A DNA stretch of 64,000 nucleotides from Brachycybe producta (taxonomy: Eukaryota > Arthropoda > Diplopoda > Playtdesmida > Andrognathidae), in the NCBI GenBank assembly GCA_036925085.1, contig JAUPFP010000012.1, positions 2,159,109 to 2,223,108 on the forward strand, given 5' to 3'. Positions 54,396-64,000 of the stretch are shown here, one piece after another. How positions within the stretch are numbered: the stretch's first letter is position 1; each line of letters begins with the position of its first letter. A program made the position numbers and the translations under genes. Below the pieces are notes generated by a model. The model did no database searches. It saw only the letters and a program-made list of their open reading frames with translations, and was not told where the DNA came from.

Positions 54396-57290
54396 CAACA
54401 ACAAGGCATCAACAACAAGGAGGTCTTGGAAGTAGTGGTAGAAGTAGAGGTACTAAACTTAGGTTTGGCACCTGGAATATAGAGAGTTTGACAGGGAAGA
54501 CTAGGGAGTTATCTAATGTGCTAAAGGCTAGGAGGGTAAATGTTGCATGTCTGCAGGAGACAAGATGGAAAGGTGATAAATCCAGGAACATTGGGGATGG
54601 GTATAAATTAATTTATGCAAGTAGTGAGGAGGGTAGAAATGGAGTGGAAATTGTCCTAGATCAGGAACTCAGACATAGTGTGGTTGAGGTTAGGCGGATA
54701 AATAGTAGGTTGTTAGTAGTAAAGGTAGTTTGGGGTGGCATTGTTATAAATGTAGTTAGTGCATATGGCCCCAAGGTTGGATTAGATACAGCGAGGAAAC
54801 GAGCATTCTGGGAACAGTTTGATGACCTGATATTGGGCTTGAGTAGGAAGGAATGGGTCATAATTGGTGGGGACTTTGATGAACATGTAGGTAGAGGTAG
54901 GGAAGGGTATGAAGAGGTACATGGTGGGTAAGCTATGGAGAGCAAAATAAAGCAGGGGAGAGTATCCTGGAGGCAGCAGTGGCACATAAGTTAATTTTAG
55001 CAAACACACTATTCCAGAAGCGAGAAGAACATTTGATTACTTTTAAGACCAGGGCAGGAGACTCCCAGATTGATCTCTTCATGATTCGGTGTGAGGATAG
55101 AAACGAGTGCAAGGATTGTAAAGTGATACCGAGTGAAAACCTAGCGGGACAACACAGGCTAGTAGTGTTAGACCTAAAACATAGGGGTGCAAAACAGGTG
55201 GTCAGACATAGAGGAGAGACAGCAATTAGGTGGTGGGCATTACCAGACAAGGCAGAAGAGTTTAAGAAAATGGCAGGTAAGATAGCATGGGATTTAGATG
55301 GCACTGCAGGAGAGCTGTGGACAAGGGTAGCACAACAGATCCATGATTGTGGAAATGAGGTACTAGGGACAGTACGAGTATGGGGTCTCGATGAGACAGA
55401 GAAACTTGGTGGTGGGATGAGGAGGTACAGATGGCAATTAAAAAGAAGATGCTTTCAAGAGTTGGTGGCACAATGGAAGCAGGGAGGCCCAGATAGAATA
55501 CAAGTGTGCCAAGATAGAGACCAAATAGCAGGTAGCCTTAGCAAAGCATAAGAAATATGCAGACATGTATGCCAAGTTAGGTACTAGAGCAGGAGAAATG
55601 GCAGTATATAGAATAGTTAGGGCTCGGGAGAGGAAAGGCAGGGATATTGAAAAGGTGGTGAGTGTCAAGAATAATGGGGGCAAAATATTGTATGGTAGGG
55701 AGCCAGTACGGAACAGGTGGGGGAATATTTTAGTAAGCTTATGAATGAGGGGGTAGAGCATGAGTCTTTCACTGGAAAAATAATGAAGGAGAAGAAGTGG
55801 AGCAGGTTAGGGCTGAGGAAATTGTTCAGGCATTGCGAAAAATGAAGCTAGGGAAGGTTTTAGGGCCAGATGGGATACCAGTAGAGGTGTGGAAGGTCTT
55901 GGAGAATGTTGCCATTTCCTGGCTCACAAAGTTATTCAATAGATTGGCTATGGGGGATAGAATGCCAGGTGCATGGTGGGACAGCTGGTTAGTGCCTATT
56001 TTCAAAGGGAAGGGTGATGTTCAGGAATGTGGGAACTATAGAGGTATTAAATCGATGAGTCATACGATGAAGCTTTGGGAGAAAGTAATTGAAGCCCGAC
56101 TACGGGGTAAAACTGCAATTGGGGGAAGTCAGTTTGGGTTTATGCCAGGAAAATCCACAATGCACCCTATTTTTGCCGTAAGGCAAGTTATTGAGAAGTT
56201 TCGGGCTGCCAAGAAAGAGTTACACATGGTATTTATTGATCTAGAGAAAGCCTATGACAGAGTACCATGGAAGTTATTGTGGGACGTCTTACAGAAGAAG
56301 GGGTGGGTGAGTTACATAGATATGGTGAGGGACATGTATAGGGATGCATGGACAAGCGTTAAGACTGCCTGGGGGTTCTCTGATAGTTTTCGTGTTAGGA
56401 TTGGTGTGCACCAGGGCTCAGCACTTAGTTCATATCTATTCATTTTGGTCCCTGGATGAGTTACTGGCAGGGGTGAGGCAGGAGGTCCCCTGGTGTATGC
56501 TGTTTGCAGATGACATAGTCTTAGTTGGGGAATCCAAAATGGAACTCGAGATAAGGTTAGAGGAGACTAGGAATGCCTTGGAATAAAAGGGGTTGAAAAT
56601 AAGTAGGGCAAAAATGGAGTACATGAAATTTCAGTGGGATGGGAAAGAACAGTTGAATGAGGGGATTAGACTTGGGGACACTTTAATCCAGCAGCTGCAT
56701 GACTTCAAATATTTAGGATCTGTGCTGCAAGATGATGGAAGCTTAGACTTAGACATCACAAACCGGATAAAAGCAGGTTGGCATAGGTGGAGGCAGGCTA
56801 GTGGGATTTTATGTGACAGGAAGTTACCTATAAAATTGAAGGGAAAGTTTTATAGAACAGTAGTCAGACCAGCTATGTTGTATGGGTCAGAATGTTGGGC
56901 AATCAAGAAGGTGCATGAGGATAGAATGCAGGTAGCTGAGATGAGAATGCTAAGGTTTATGAGTGGGGTGACCAGAAGGGATAGGATCAGAAATGATTTC
57001 ATTAAGGGTAGTGTAGGGGTAACAAATATAGTAGAAAAGATGTGGTTTGGGCATGTCCTCAGGAGCAGAGAAGATGGGCTGCTAAGGCAGACAATGAACT
57101 TTGACCTGGGAATAAAACGGGGTAGAGGAAGACCCAAGCAAACCTGGGACGTGGTAGTGAAACGGGATATGGTGGCATGTGGGGTCACTGGGGGCTTGGT
57201 GCAAAATCGGAATGAGTGGAGAGTTAGAACCAGCAAGGCCGACCCTGCTGCTTGTGGGATAAGGTACAGGAAATGATGATGATGATGATG
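54396..57290 (+). mobile_element. RTE-type non-LTR retrotransposon
   Basis: Direct repeats ACAGTCGCAGCAAT (54382-54395) and ACAGTCGCGGCAAT (57291-57304) flank it: a 14-bp target duplication. The 3' end is a short (ATG) repeat tail with no poly(A), typical of RTE. About 2.9 kb, close to full length for the clade. Confidence 0.92.
54405..57276 (+). pseudogene. RTE endonuclease-reverse transcriptase polyprotein, frameshifted
   Basis: Endonuclease: RFGTWNIESLTGKTREL, VACLQETRWKGD, VVSAYGPKVGLD and EWVIIGGDFDEHVG; frameshift near 54928, then SQIDLFMIR and QHRLVVLDL. RT: KMKLGKVLGPDGIPVEVWK, GFMPGKSTMHPIFAVRQVIE, VFIDLEKAYDRVPW, VHQGSALSSYLF; frameshift near 56450, then CMLFADDIVLVGES with FADD. 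C-terminal part: YLGSVLQDDGSLDLDITNRI and MLYGSECWAIKK, ending with RGRPKQTW. At least three frameshifts and a stop at 56584. Confidence 0.9.
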
Positions 57291-58077
57291 ACAGTCGCGG
57301 CAATATGTTTATTTTTTCCTATTTAAAGTTGTCCAATATTAATTTTCAAAGTGCAATGTGCACCTTAAATATATGCTGATCGAGTGATAGAATGACAAAA
57401 AATTGGTAAGTGCAGTTATATTTTTAAAAACTATTTCAAAATCACGAATTTCTAACTCTTAAGATAAACTCCATTGATTGCGCCCAAATAAGAAAAAAAC
57501 CATCCACCAAAATGCTCGTAAAAATACGGAAACAATTTTTAAAAAATCAGCGCGTGCGCCAATGCGTTGGCTTTACTGTTGTTTAATTGTTTTTTTTAAT
57601 TATTTTTAGGTATTTGTACAAGCATTTTAATAGACGTTTCTTTCTTATTTGGGCGTACACAATGGAGTTTATCATAAAAGTTAGAAATTCGTGTTTTTGG
57701 AATAGTTTTTAAAAATTTTTTGTCATTCAATCACTCGATCAGCATATATATAAGGTGCACATTGCACTTTGAAAACTTAATATTCGACAACTTTAAATAT
57801 GATAAAAATAAACATATTGCCGCGACTGTGTATTTTAAAAATGAACATTTTTTTCTTTAACATTGGGTCTATGTGCTCAATAGAAAAAAGATACTAGCTC
57901 AATTTGCAGAGATTTTTCGAAGTAAGTTTGTGACGTAGCCTCTTAAAAAGTGGCAGAGTCACGGTGACGCGTTTACATGTGCAGAGTCCCGATAGAATGT
58001 TCTGCACCGCGGGTCAGTGCGGGCCGGGGCTGCGCGCCGAATGAACAAGTAAGAATACATTTATATTTTATGTGCAG

Positions 58078-58317
58078 CTCCAACAGAAATTAACGAACCT
58101 TGAGGAGGTGAACTTCTGGAACAGTTCTTCACGATCAGTAAAAAGATTACTTGAAAATTCTTCCGAAGACATAATTGTATCGATTCTCAACATCCTGGAT
58201 GCAGCTGGGAAAAGATCACTACAGTCATTTATCTTTCACAGAAATGAAATCCAGCATCAGTCTAACTTGGCTGAAGAAAATGCACAGTTTATGGAAATTG
58301 TCAAACCTACGTTTATG
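58078..58317 (+). CDS. DNAH10: Dynein heavy chain exon 7
   Basis: Acceptor TATGTGCAG|CTCC, donor TTTATG|GTGAAG, 240 bp, phase 0. Encodes LTNLEEVNFWNSSSRSVKRL, corresponding to the conserved 'EI-FW--R---L' of DHC_N1, then helices ending AQFMEIVKPTFM. Codon use and lack of stops support function. Confidence 0.85.
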
Positions 58318-58796
58318 GTGAAGTGTACCTATTTGACCACAAAATTTAGTTTCAATTGATGTTTTGTATTGGAAAATTGCATTATGAGAGGAGGAAAAGG
58401 TTATTTGAAAATATTTCTGATCTTCTATGCCACTATTGCTGTTATTATCCATGGGTAATAAGTTAATAACTGCAATGAGCATACAGTAAAAAGAAAATGC
58501 TTTTGCATTGAGGAAATATATTCTACTGAGGTTTATATGTAGTTGTTTTTGTGATTAAGCTGCTTTAATTTAGCATTTGGACAACCATCTTAATTTCAAA
58601 GGGCGTCTGGGCCTTTTGCAGAGTAATCTTCCAATTCAAAAGATCGATACCCACTTAAATCATCAAAAAAGATTAGATACATAGAATTGTTCATCCAGGA
58701 CTATTTTGCAGAAGAACTTATCCCCATGTGTGGAACTTGCTCCTAAAAAACTTGTATAGTAATATACAAAAATATTAATCGAATTCTTTCTTTCAG

Positions 58797-58993
58797 ATCT
58801 TAGAAAAACAAACACTGTATGAAAGTGTGCAAAAAATTATTCCTCATATCTTGTCTACATTACGTTTGATGTGGAGTGTTTCAAGGGTATACAACAAAGA
58901 AGAAAAAATGGCATCACTGATGCAACGTATTGCCAACCAACTTGCCAATAATGTAGAAAAGGATATCAGCACGTCAATCATAATTCTGCTTAA
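58797..58993 (+). CDS. DNAH10: Dynein heavy chain exon 8
   Basis: Acceptor CTTTCAG|ATCTTAG; donor CTTAA|GTCAGT (non-consensus at +3), 197 bp, entering in phase 0 and leaving in phase 2. Encodes IIPHILSTLRLMWSVSRVYN, EEKMASLMQRIANQLANNV, the signature 'L--IP-----LR-IW--S-HYN--ERM--L--RI---IA' of axonemal heavy chains. A family F element starts 51 bp after the donor. Confidence 0.88.
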
Positions 58994-59044
58994 GTCAGTT
59001 AGAAATTGCGGGTTTTTTTGTATTTTTAGTCTGGGTATAATTAA

Positions 59045-60678
59045 GAGGTTACATCGCAAAATTACTTTGAAAAATCTCCGCAAAGAGCTCTAGCATCGTT
59101 TTTCTATTGACCCCATAGACCCAAAGTTAAAGAAAAAATAATGTTAATTTTTAAAATACACAGTCGTGAGCAATATATTTATTTTTTTCATATTTAAAGT
59201 TGTCGAATATTAAGTTTTCAAAGTGCAATGTGCACCTTAAATATATGCTGATCGAGTGATAGAATGACAAAAAATTGGTAATTGCGGTTATATTTTTGAA
59301 AACAATTTGAAAATCGCGAGTTTCTAACTCTTATGTTAACTCCATTGAGTACGTGCTCGTAAGCAAAAAAAAACTTCCATTAAAATGCTCGTAAAAATAC
59401 CTAAAAATATTTTTAAAAATCCACAATTAAACTACAGTGAAGCCAATACATTGGCCCACGTGCTGATGTTTTTCTGGTTTTTAAAAATTATTTCTACATA
59501 TTTTTACGAGCATTTTAATGGATTTTTTTTTGCCTATGAGGGACAGAGTCCAAGTGCAGCATAGAAAATGCATTGTCAAAACCAGAAAATATAAAACCCC
59601 ATTGATATAAACCCAACAACAATTTCAATATTTTTTAATGCTGCAAATATATGCATTGTCAAAACAAAACAAAATTATGACTCCCATAAAATACGTTTTT
59701 CCTGCAAAAAGTCCCCAGCAAGCGAGTTCCAGTGTCGAATCGCCCTAGGGACAAATGACCAGTAATAAGAATCTATTTGTGCAAAAATCTCTCCAACTTT
59801 GTTAGAGTGGTCACCACTACCCAAATATAATGCCCTGCAAAGTTTACTTGAAGTAGGTTTAGGGCAAGAGCCTTCTAGCATTCAATTAAAGATATTAAGA
59901 CTCTAAATCTGAACGTCTTGCAAGCAAACTATCCCAACCAAGCTCTGAAAGCATTTTAGTTACACTGTCGGCATATCTATATTTACCACAAACAAACCTA
60001 GCAGCCCTGTGTTGGACCATTTCTATGGAGTGAGCTAAGTCTGCAGTGTGGGGATTCCACACGGAGCTGCAATATTCTAGATGGGGATGTACTAATGATT
60101 GATATGCTATACATTTTACCTCCCTGGGACACCTTCTTAGAACGCGTTGACTAAATCTTAGCATCTGCATAGACTTGGAAATAATCTGTTCGACATGCAG
60201 CTTCCAAGAAAGTTTAGCTGTAATCCTTACCCCCAAATATTTATAAAAATCTACGTTATTAAGTGGAATGGCCCCTATTCTATATGGAAATATTATTGGA
60301 TTCCTTTCCCTAGCTACCCTCAGTACACAACATTTTTCCTTATTAAGTTGAAGTTGCCATTTAGAACACCATGCCTCTATTGCTTTCAAGTCACCTTATT
60401 TGGGCGTACTGAATGAAGTTTAACATAAGAGTTAGAAACTCGCGATTTTGAAATAGTTTTTAAAAATGCAACCGCACTTCCAATTTTTTGTCATTATTTC
60501 ACTCGATCAGCATATATTTAAGGTGCACAATGCAGTTCGAAAACTTAATATTGGACAACTTTAAATATGAAAAATAAACATATTGTGGCGACTGTGTATT
60601 TTAAAAATGTGCTCAATTGAAAAACGCTGCTAGCCCTCTTTGCGGAAATTTTTCGAAGTAATTTTGTGATGTAACCTC
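59045..60678. mobile_element. Palindromic TTAA-type element (family F), copy F4, interrupted
   Basis: TTAA (59041-59044) precedes GAGGTTACATCGCAAAATTAC. The right end GTAATTTTGTGATGTAACCT is followed by CTAA. The palindrome is intact but for a LINE piece at 59531-60396 near its centre. Confidence 0.88.
59531..60396 (-). pseudogene. CR1/Jockey-type LINE 3' fragment
   Basis: Minus strand: IEAWCSKWQLQLNKEKCCVL, YKYLGVRITAKLSW, VHPHLEYCSSVWNPHT, VQHRAARFVCGKYRYADSVT at 60389-59895, then DSYYWSFVPRAIRHWNSLAG at 59881-59675 after a stop. This is the C-terminal third of a LINE ORF2. Probably the same family as 5700-6870 and 37440-39094. Confidence 0.88.
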
Positions 60679-60856
60679 CTAAAGTATAAAAAAACCAACT
60701 GTGGAAACCACATATATTTTCCCGTTCTTATTTTTGATATGGACAATTTTATATTGTATTTTGATTGCAATTGCAAATTTGGACTTCGTGTTTTCCTATT
60801 ACGCATAAGCTAATCCTGATTTTGAATGTCACTTTTTATGTATTTTTTTCAAACAG

Positions 60857-61064
60857 CCCAAGCGTTGAACTACGAGAATCAAACTTATGTTTGGCCAACA
60901 ATGCAAAGGTGCTATTAGAGCATTGGAAACGATCCTATTTGGAAATCAGAGCTTCAACTGACAAAACCGGACAAATGACACCCTGGGAGTTTGATCGGAA
61001 AAGATTGTTTGAAAGAACGGACTACATTGCTAGTGTTTGTCACAACTTCGTTGAAATACTTGAG
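60857..61064 (+). CDS. DNAH10: Dynein heavy chain exon 9 (last in window)
   Basis: Acceptor TTCAAACAG|CCC, donor CTTGAG|GTGAAT, 208 bp, entering in phase 2 and leaving in phase 0. Encodes LLEHWKRSYLEIRASTDKTG, WEFDRKRLFERTDYIASVCH, NFVEILE. The W--Y---R and WEFDRKRLFERTDY motifs are strongly conserved in DHC_N1, the latter as I remember it from DNAH10. The gene continues beyond the window; the motor domain lies downstream. Confidence 0.88.
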
Positions 61065-61280
61065 GTGAATTCTAAATTGATAGCTTATCGAACATAAGCA
61101 TAAAGGGTATTTTTTCATTATTTTTCATCATTATACTTTTTTTTGGTAAACACTAAACACTAGCTTTTTATTCTTTCTCCTTATGTTATGTTTAAACTAT
61201 GAGTTTCATCATAAAATTCGGCCCTAAAATTTAGAGGGCTGAATAGATATTTATTTTGCCATAGACATTTTTCTAAAATT
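61065..61280. other. Intron, no recognised feature
   Basis: AT-rich sequence after the last dynein donor. Nothing coding or repeated is recognised. Confidence 0.5.
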
Positions 61281-61572
61281 TGGATATTTGCCCTAAAGAC
61301 ACTTGCCCTAAAGCCATTTGTCCTAAAACTATTTGTTCTGAGACCATTTGCCCTAAAGGGACAATTGCCCTAAGCCCACTTTTTTGTACTCTCTTTTCAT
61401 ATGGTTTCATGTCTCTCAGTCGAATATGTTAAATGATGTCAATTTACACTACTGATAAGGGCGATTGTCCTTTTAGGGCAAATGTTCCTCTATGGCAGTG
61501 TTTTAGGGCAAGTGTCTATAGGACAAATGTCTTTTTAGGGCAAGTGTCTTTAGGGCAAATGTCCCACACCCA
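61281..61572. repeat. Family H fold-back array, copy 5
   Basis: Forward TTGCCCTAAA units to 61375, an 80-bp centre, then mirrored GGGCAAATG units ending GGCAAATGTCCCACACCC, the mirror of the start of copy 1 (GGGTGTGGGACATTTGC). Confidence 0.82.
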
Positions 61573-62079
61573 ATAAACATTATTTCACTCCCATGTAAAT
61601 CCATAAATTCTCATCCTTCTCTTATCTTCCCATCACCCTTAAATGCGAGTGAAACGAGATGAATTTTTTTTTCAACAATTCACTTTTTTCCATCAATAGG
61701 CGTGTTTTTTCCCTACACATGTAATTGATTCATTCATGACCACTATGGGATTACCCATGAAGTTTTGAACATTCTGGTGGCTTTATGCCTCCTTTATAAA
61801 TCTGGCGGTGGTTATAACCAACGTATCAAAACACCGCCACCTTCATGCATAAAACATTGATTTTTTTCTTTATGTTGCTTCTGAAAATGCTGAAAAATAT
61901 TTATCTGAAAGTTTTCTAATAAAAAAAATTATGTTCAGGCACATACATTTTTTATTGAACAATTTGAAAAAAAAAATGACGATTTCTCATTCCTGTAAGA
62001 CCAGAATTAATCTAATTTAACTAACTTCGATTTTTTTTCTTATTTATTTCTAACACGGTTAGTAATCAACATTTTATAT
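61573..62079. other. Intron, AT-rich
   Basis: Holds an imperfect inverted pair around 61770-61845 (TGGTGGCTTTATGC ... GGCGGTG ... CACCGCCACCTTCATGC). No gene. Confidence 0.45.
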
Positions 62080-62424
62080 TATATATATATATATATATAT
62101 ATTAAGCCAGGTCTGTGTGTGTGAGTGTGTGTGTGTGTGTCACAAAAAACCTTGAAGCACGTCGGAATTTATATAAATTTAAATGAATAAATGAACCACT
62201 TTTTTTCTCAAGGTCAACTATATGACCATGATATTAAATAGGAGAGGGGGGGGGAAGGTTGGAAAGTGTAGGGGAGAGGGAAGGTTGGAAAGTCTAGGGG
62301 GGAGAGAAACGTGGATGGGGAAAAAGTGGAAAGGGGGAAACTGAAATTGAAATGAAAGGAGTAAAAAAGGAAAAACCGACGCGCATGCGCACATTTGCCT
62401 GTGGATTTTGCTCCCGTCATTTAT
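62080..62424 (-). repeat. Family E unit, reverse orientation, cut by LTR-A
   Basis: TATATA run, GTGTGTGTGT, then TTTTTTTCTCAAGGTCAAC, GGGGGAGAGAAACGT, GCGCATGCGCAC and TTTTGCTCCCGTCATTTAT: the reverse complement of units at 26164. It breaks off inside the GTCATTTATGACGGG motif exactly where LTR A5 begins. Confidence 0.85.
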
Positions 62425-63158
62425 TGTGATGGACCTTTTTCCACTAGTAGAATCTGCTCTTTTAAGTTAATACGAGAGAGTTTACACTCGTATTGATAGT
62501 GAGTGGCTAGGCCACTAATTCTACTTGCCCGGGAGGACTAGACCAATATAACGTCTATTTTATGTCCCTCACTAGTCTCTGGGAAAAGACTTCACAGTCT
62601 TGAGGTTTTTTAATCTCTGTGTCTCTCGGACTTTTGTTCGTGAATCTGCCCTAAGAATCGTGTGGAATATACTTACAATTTGGCATTGCAGGTTTGCACC
62701 TGTTTGGAGTCTTGAAGTTCCCAAATAGTGAAGAGCTGCAAGAGAATGATGAAAAGTCGTGTTTCGAAATAATCCAATGCAAAAAGAATAACACAAAAAC
62801 ACCACTGGTTTAGTTGAAGTAAAATAAATGGAAGTTTTATTCGAACAGTTTAAAATTGGCAAATTGAACTTGGTTAATACACAACACACCACTTGAAAAT
62901 AGTAATACTTGAAAATAGTGCAAGAACTTAGCCAAAATTGGACATATATAATTACATACAAAAACACGGCTATTTATACCCAAGAAGGGGATACTGAGAA
63001 CACTTTCTCAGTATCCCCTGATTGGGCAAAAACAAAAGTAAAAACCCAACTGGCCAATCAAATACGATTGACCAGTGGTCACCAAAATATTAGATAAGTC
63101 ACCCTTTTAATTAAAAGGGGGAAAAAACGTAAACAACGGCGGGCCCCAAAACATCTCA
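62425..63158 (-). mobile_element. 3' LTR of a Gypsy-A element (copy A5)
   Basis: Plus-strand TGTGATGGACC ... ACATCTCA, 734 bp, minus orientation. The sequence just inside (63159-63180) reads on the minus strand as a purine tract GTTGGGGGGAG abutting TGAGATG, a polypurine tract, so this is a 3' LTR with internal DNA attached, not a solo LTR. A 14-bp hairpin (62987-63018) lies next to the TATA box (minus, 62971-62980). Confidence 0.88.
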
Positions 63159-63400
63159 CTCCCCCCAACTAAGCGGAAAGTACACCTACTTCACAAGAAA
63201 ACTTGAAATTAAAAACTCAAAAACCCCCCTCAGAATATTAATTATCTAAAACCCAGGGTATGGGATAACAACAATATCACAATCATAAAAAAATGCTCTA
63301 AACAAATTTGATTACATATGACAGGTTTCGATATAAAAATAAGTTGTAGAAAAGAAAACAAATTAATTTATACGACTAGAAATTTATGAAAATAATCGCG

Positions 63401-64000
63401 CTACTGGTCCGGCGACGATTCTTCGGACGTCTCAGGACTCACTGGTTGCCAACACCTGGTGACTCGGGACTCGTTCCGGGCTCGGTTGGTGCTGGGTCGG
63501 TGATGTAGTCTTCTTCTTGACTTCGGGACGTCCATGGCTGGAAGAGGCGTCGAAGTCTCTTGATCCTGGCGGAGGTCTTCTTCAGTGAATGGCGTCGAGA
63601 TCATGATTGCATGATCCTCAGGCGATGCTTTTCTCCAAGCCTCCTGGTTCTGCTGTCTGTCAATCCGTCTTTCTGGCTCGGGATTGCTAGGTCTGAATGA
63701 TGATGCGTTCATTTGTGACAGAATATCGTAGAACTTGTTTTTCTACGTCCAGGATCCTTCTCTCATTGGAGTCTTCTCTCTGTCGTGATGTAGATGGCAC
63801 GGCATCGCTGCTGGGACGGTTTTCCATGTCCCTGGCATCGTCTTCTTTTGCATCTTCACCTTTGAGGATTATGGTGTCTTCATTACAAAAGACTGAAAGG
63901 TCCATAGCCTCGCTGCTACTTGACTCTTCTTCAGATGATCGTTGCATTTTCTTTTTAGAAACAAACTTTTGGTCACTTGACAGTTTAGAACTTCGTAAAA
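63401..64000 (-). CDS. C-terminal tail of Gypsy-A Pol (partial)
   Basis: Two overlapping minus-strand ORFs, 63687-63947 (EEESSSSEAMDLSVFCNEDT, acidic) and 63401-63712 (FRPSNPEPERRIDRQQNQEA, Arg/Pro-rich), lie directly upstream of the polypurine tract. Their position matches the region after the integrase core in Gypsy elements. No catalytic motif is visible; the enzyme domains lie outside the window. The two ORFs overlap in different frames, so a frameshift is likely. Confidence 0.5.

Larger units (their letters stand above)
54280..57942. mobile_element. Palindromic TTAA-type element (family F), copy F3, interrupted
   Basis: Left piece about 54280-54395, right piece 57291-57942. The right end GTAGCCTC is followed by TTAA (57943-57946). 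The left end is slightly rearranged (TTATGTTGTCTACATCGC). An RTE-type LINE splits it. Confidence 0.8.

Noticed and set aside
54661-57303. Long minus-strand ORFs across the RTE element
   Set aside because: They are antisense shadows of the LINE coding strand, whose endonuclease and RT motifs are clear on the plus strand.
61065-61097. Dynein exon 9 continuing to a stop at 61097
   Set aside because: A consensus donor GTGAAT follows GAG at 61064, and the family continues for thousands of residues after this motif.

Overview
The window is nuclear DNA of an animal, probably an invertebrate. It holds spliced genes with GT/AG introns, an axonemal dynein heavy chain (so ciliated or flagellated cells), a MADF-BESS type gene, and an animal-type transposon community: Polinton/Maverick, hAT, mariner, palindromic TTAA-flanked elements, Ty3/Gypsy LTR elements, and CR1-like and RTE-like LINEs. 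I see no prokaryotic operon, rRNA, tRNA or CRISPR. The species cannot be named from this window.

Left part (1-24,800). A minus-strand Polinton fragment (1-769 and 3761-about 4460) is split by a 3-kb hAT element with an 8-bp target duplication. A decayed Bcl-2-like ORF lies directly upstream on the same strand. A CR1-like LINE fragment follows (minus), then a two-exon MADF-BESS gene on the plus strand (6895-9668). Its first exon is frameshifted, and its intron holds mariner pieces and a solo LTR. Next come a solo LTR (family D), two fold-back elements, a dead minus-strand Gypsy element (Gypsy-C, about 12,547-18,234), and a plus-strand Gypsy element (Gypsy-B', 19,135-about 24,780). Gypsy-B' has an 82-bp perfect palindrome in its LTR and seven repeated hairpins in its leader.

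Right part (28,916-64,000). The only sizeable host gene is the 5' portion of an axonemal dynein heavy chain, most like DNAH10. Nine coding exons join in consistent phase (28916-29189, 32218-32355, 36036-36478, 45074-45154, 45229-45361, 53299-53414, 58078-58317, 58797-58993, 60857-61064), and the gene runs off the right edge. Nearly all the rest is transposon sequence inside its introns: four TTAA-flanked palindromic elements, five LTR-A copies, several LTR-D and LTR-B copies, a Gypsy element lacking pol (40,804-44,453), a nearly complete Gypsy-A (45,546-52,611), and an RTE-like LINE with a 14-bp target duplication.

Insertions are deeply nested. At 36,938-40,457 a palindromic element contains an LTR, which contains a TAA-flanked inverted-repeat element, which contains a LINE fragment. 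Family letters (A, B, B', C, D, E, F, H) are labels made up here. Family assignments come from motifs read by eye, and no database search was run.
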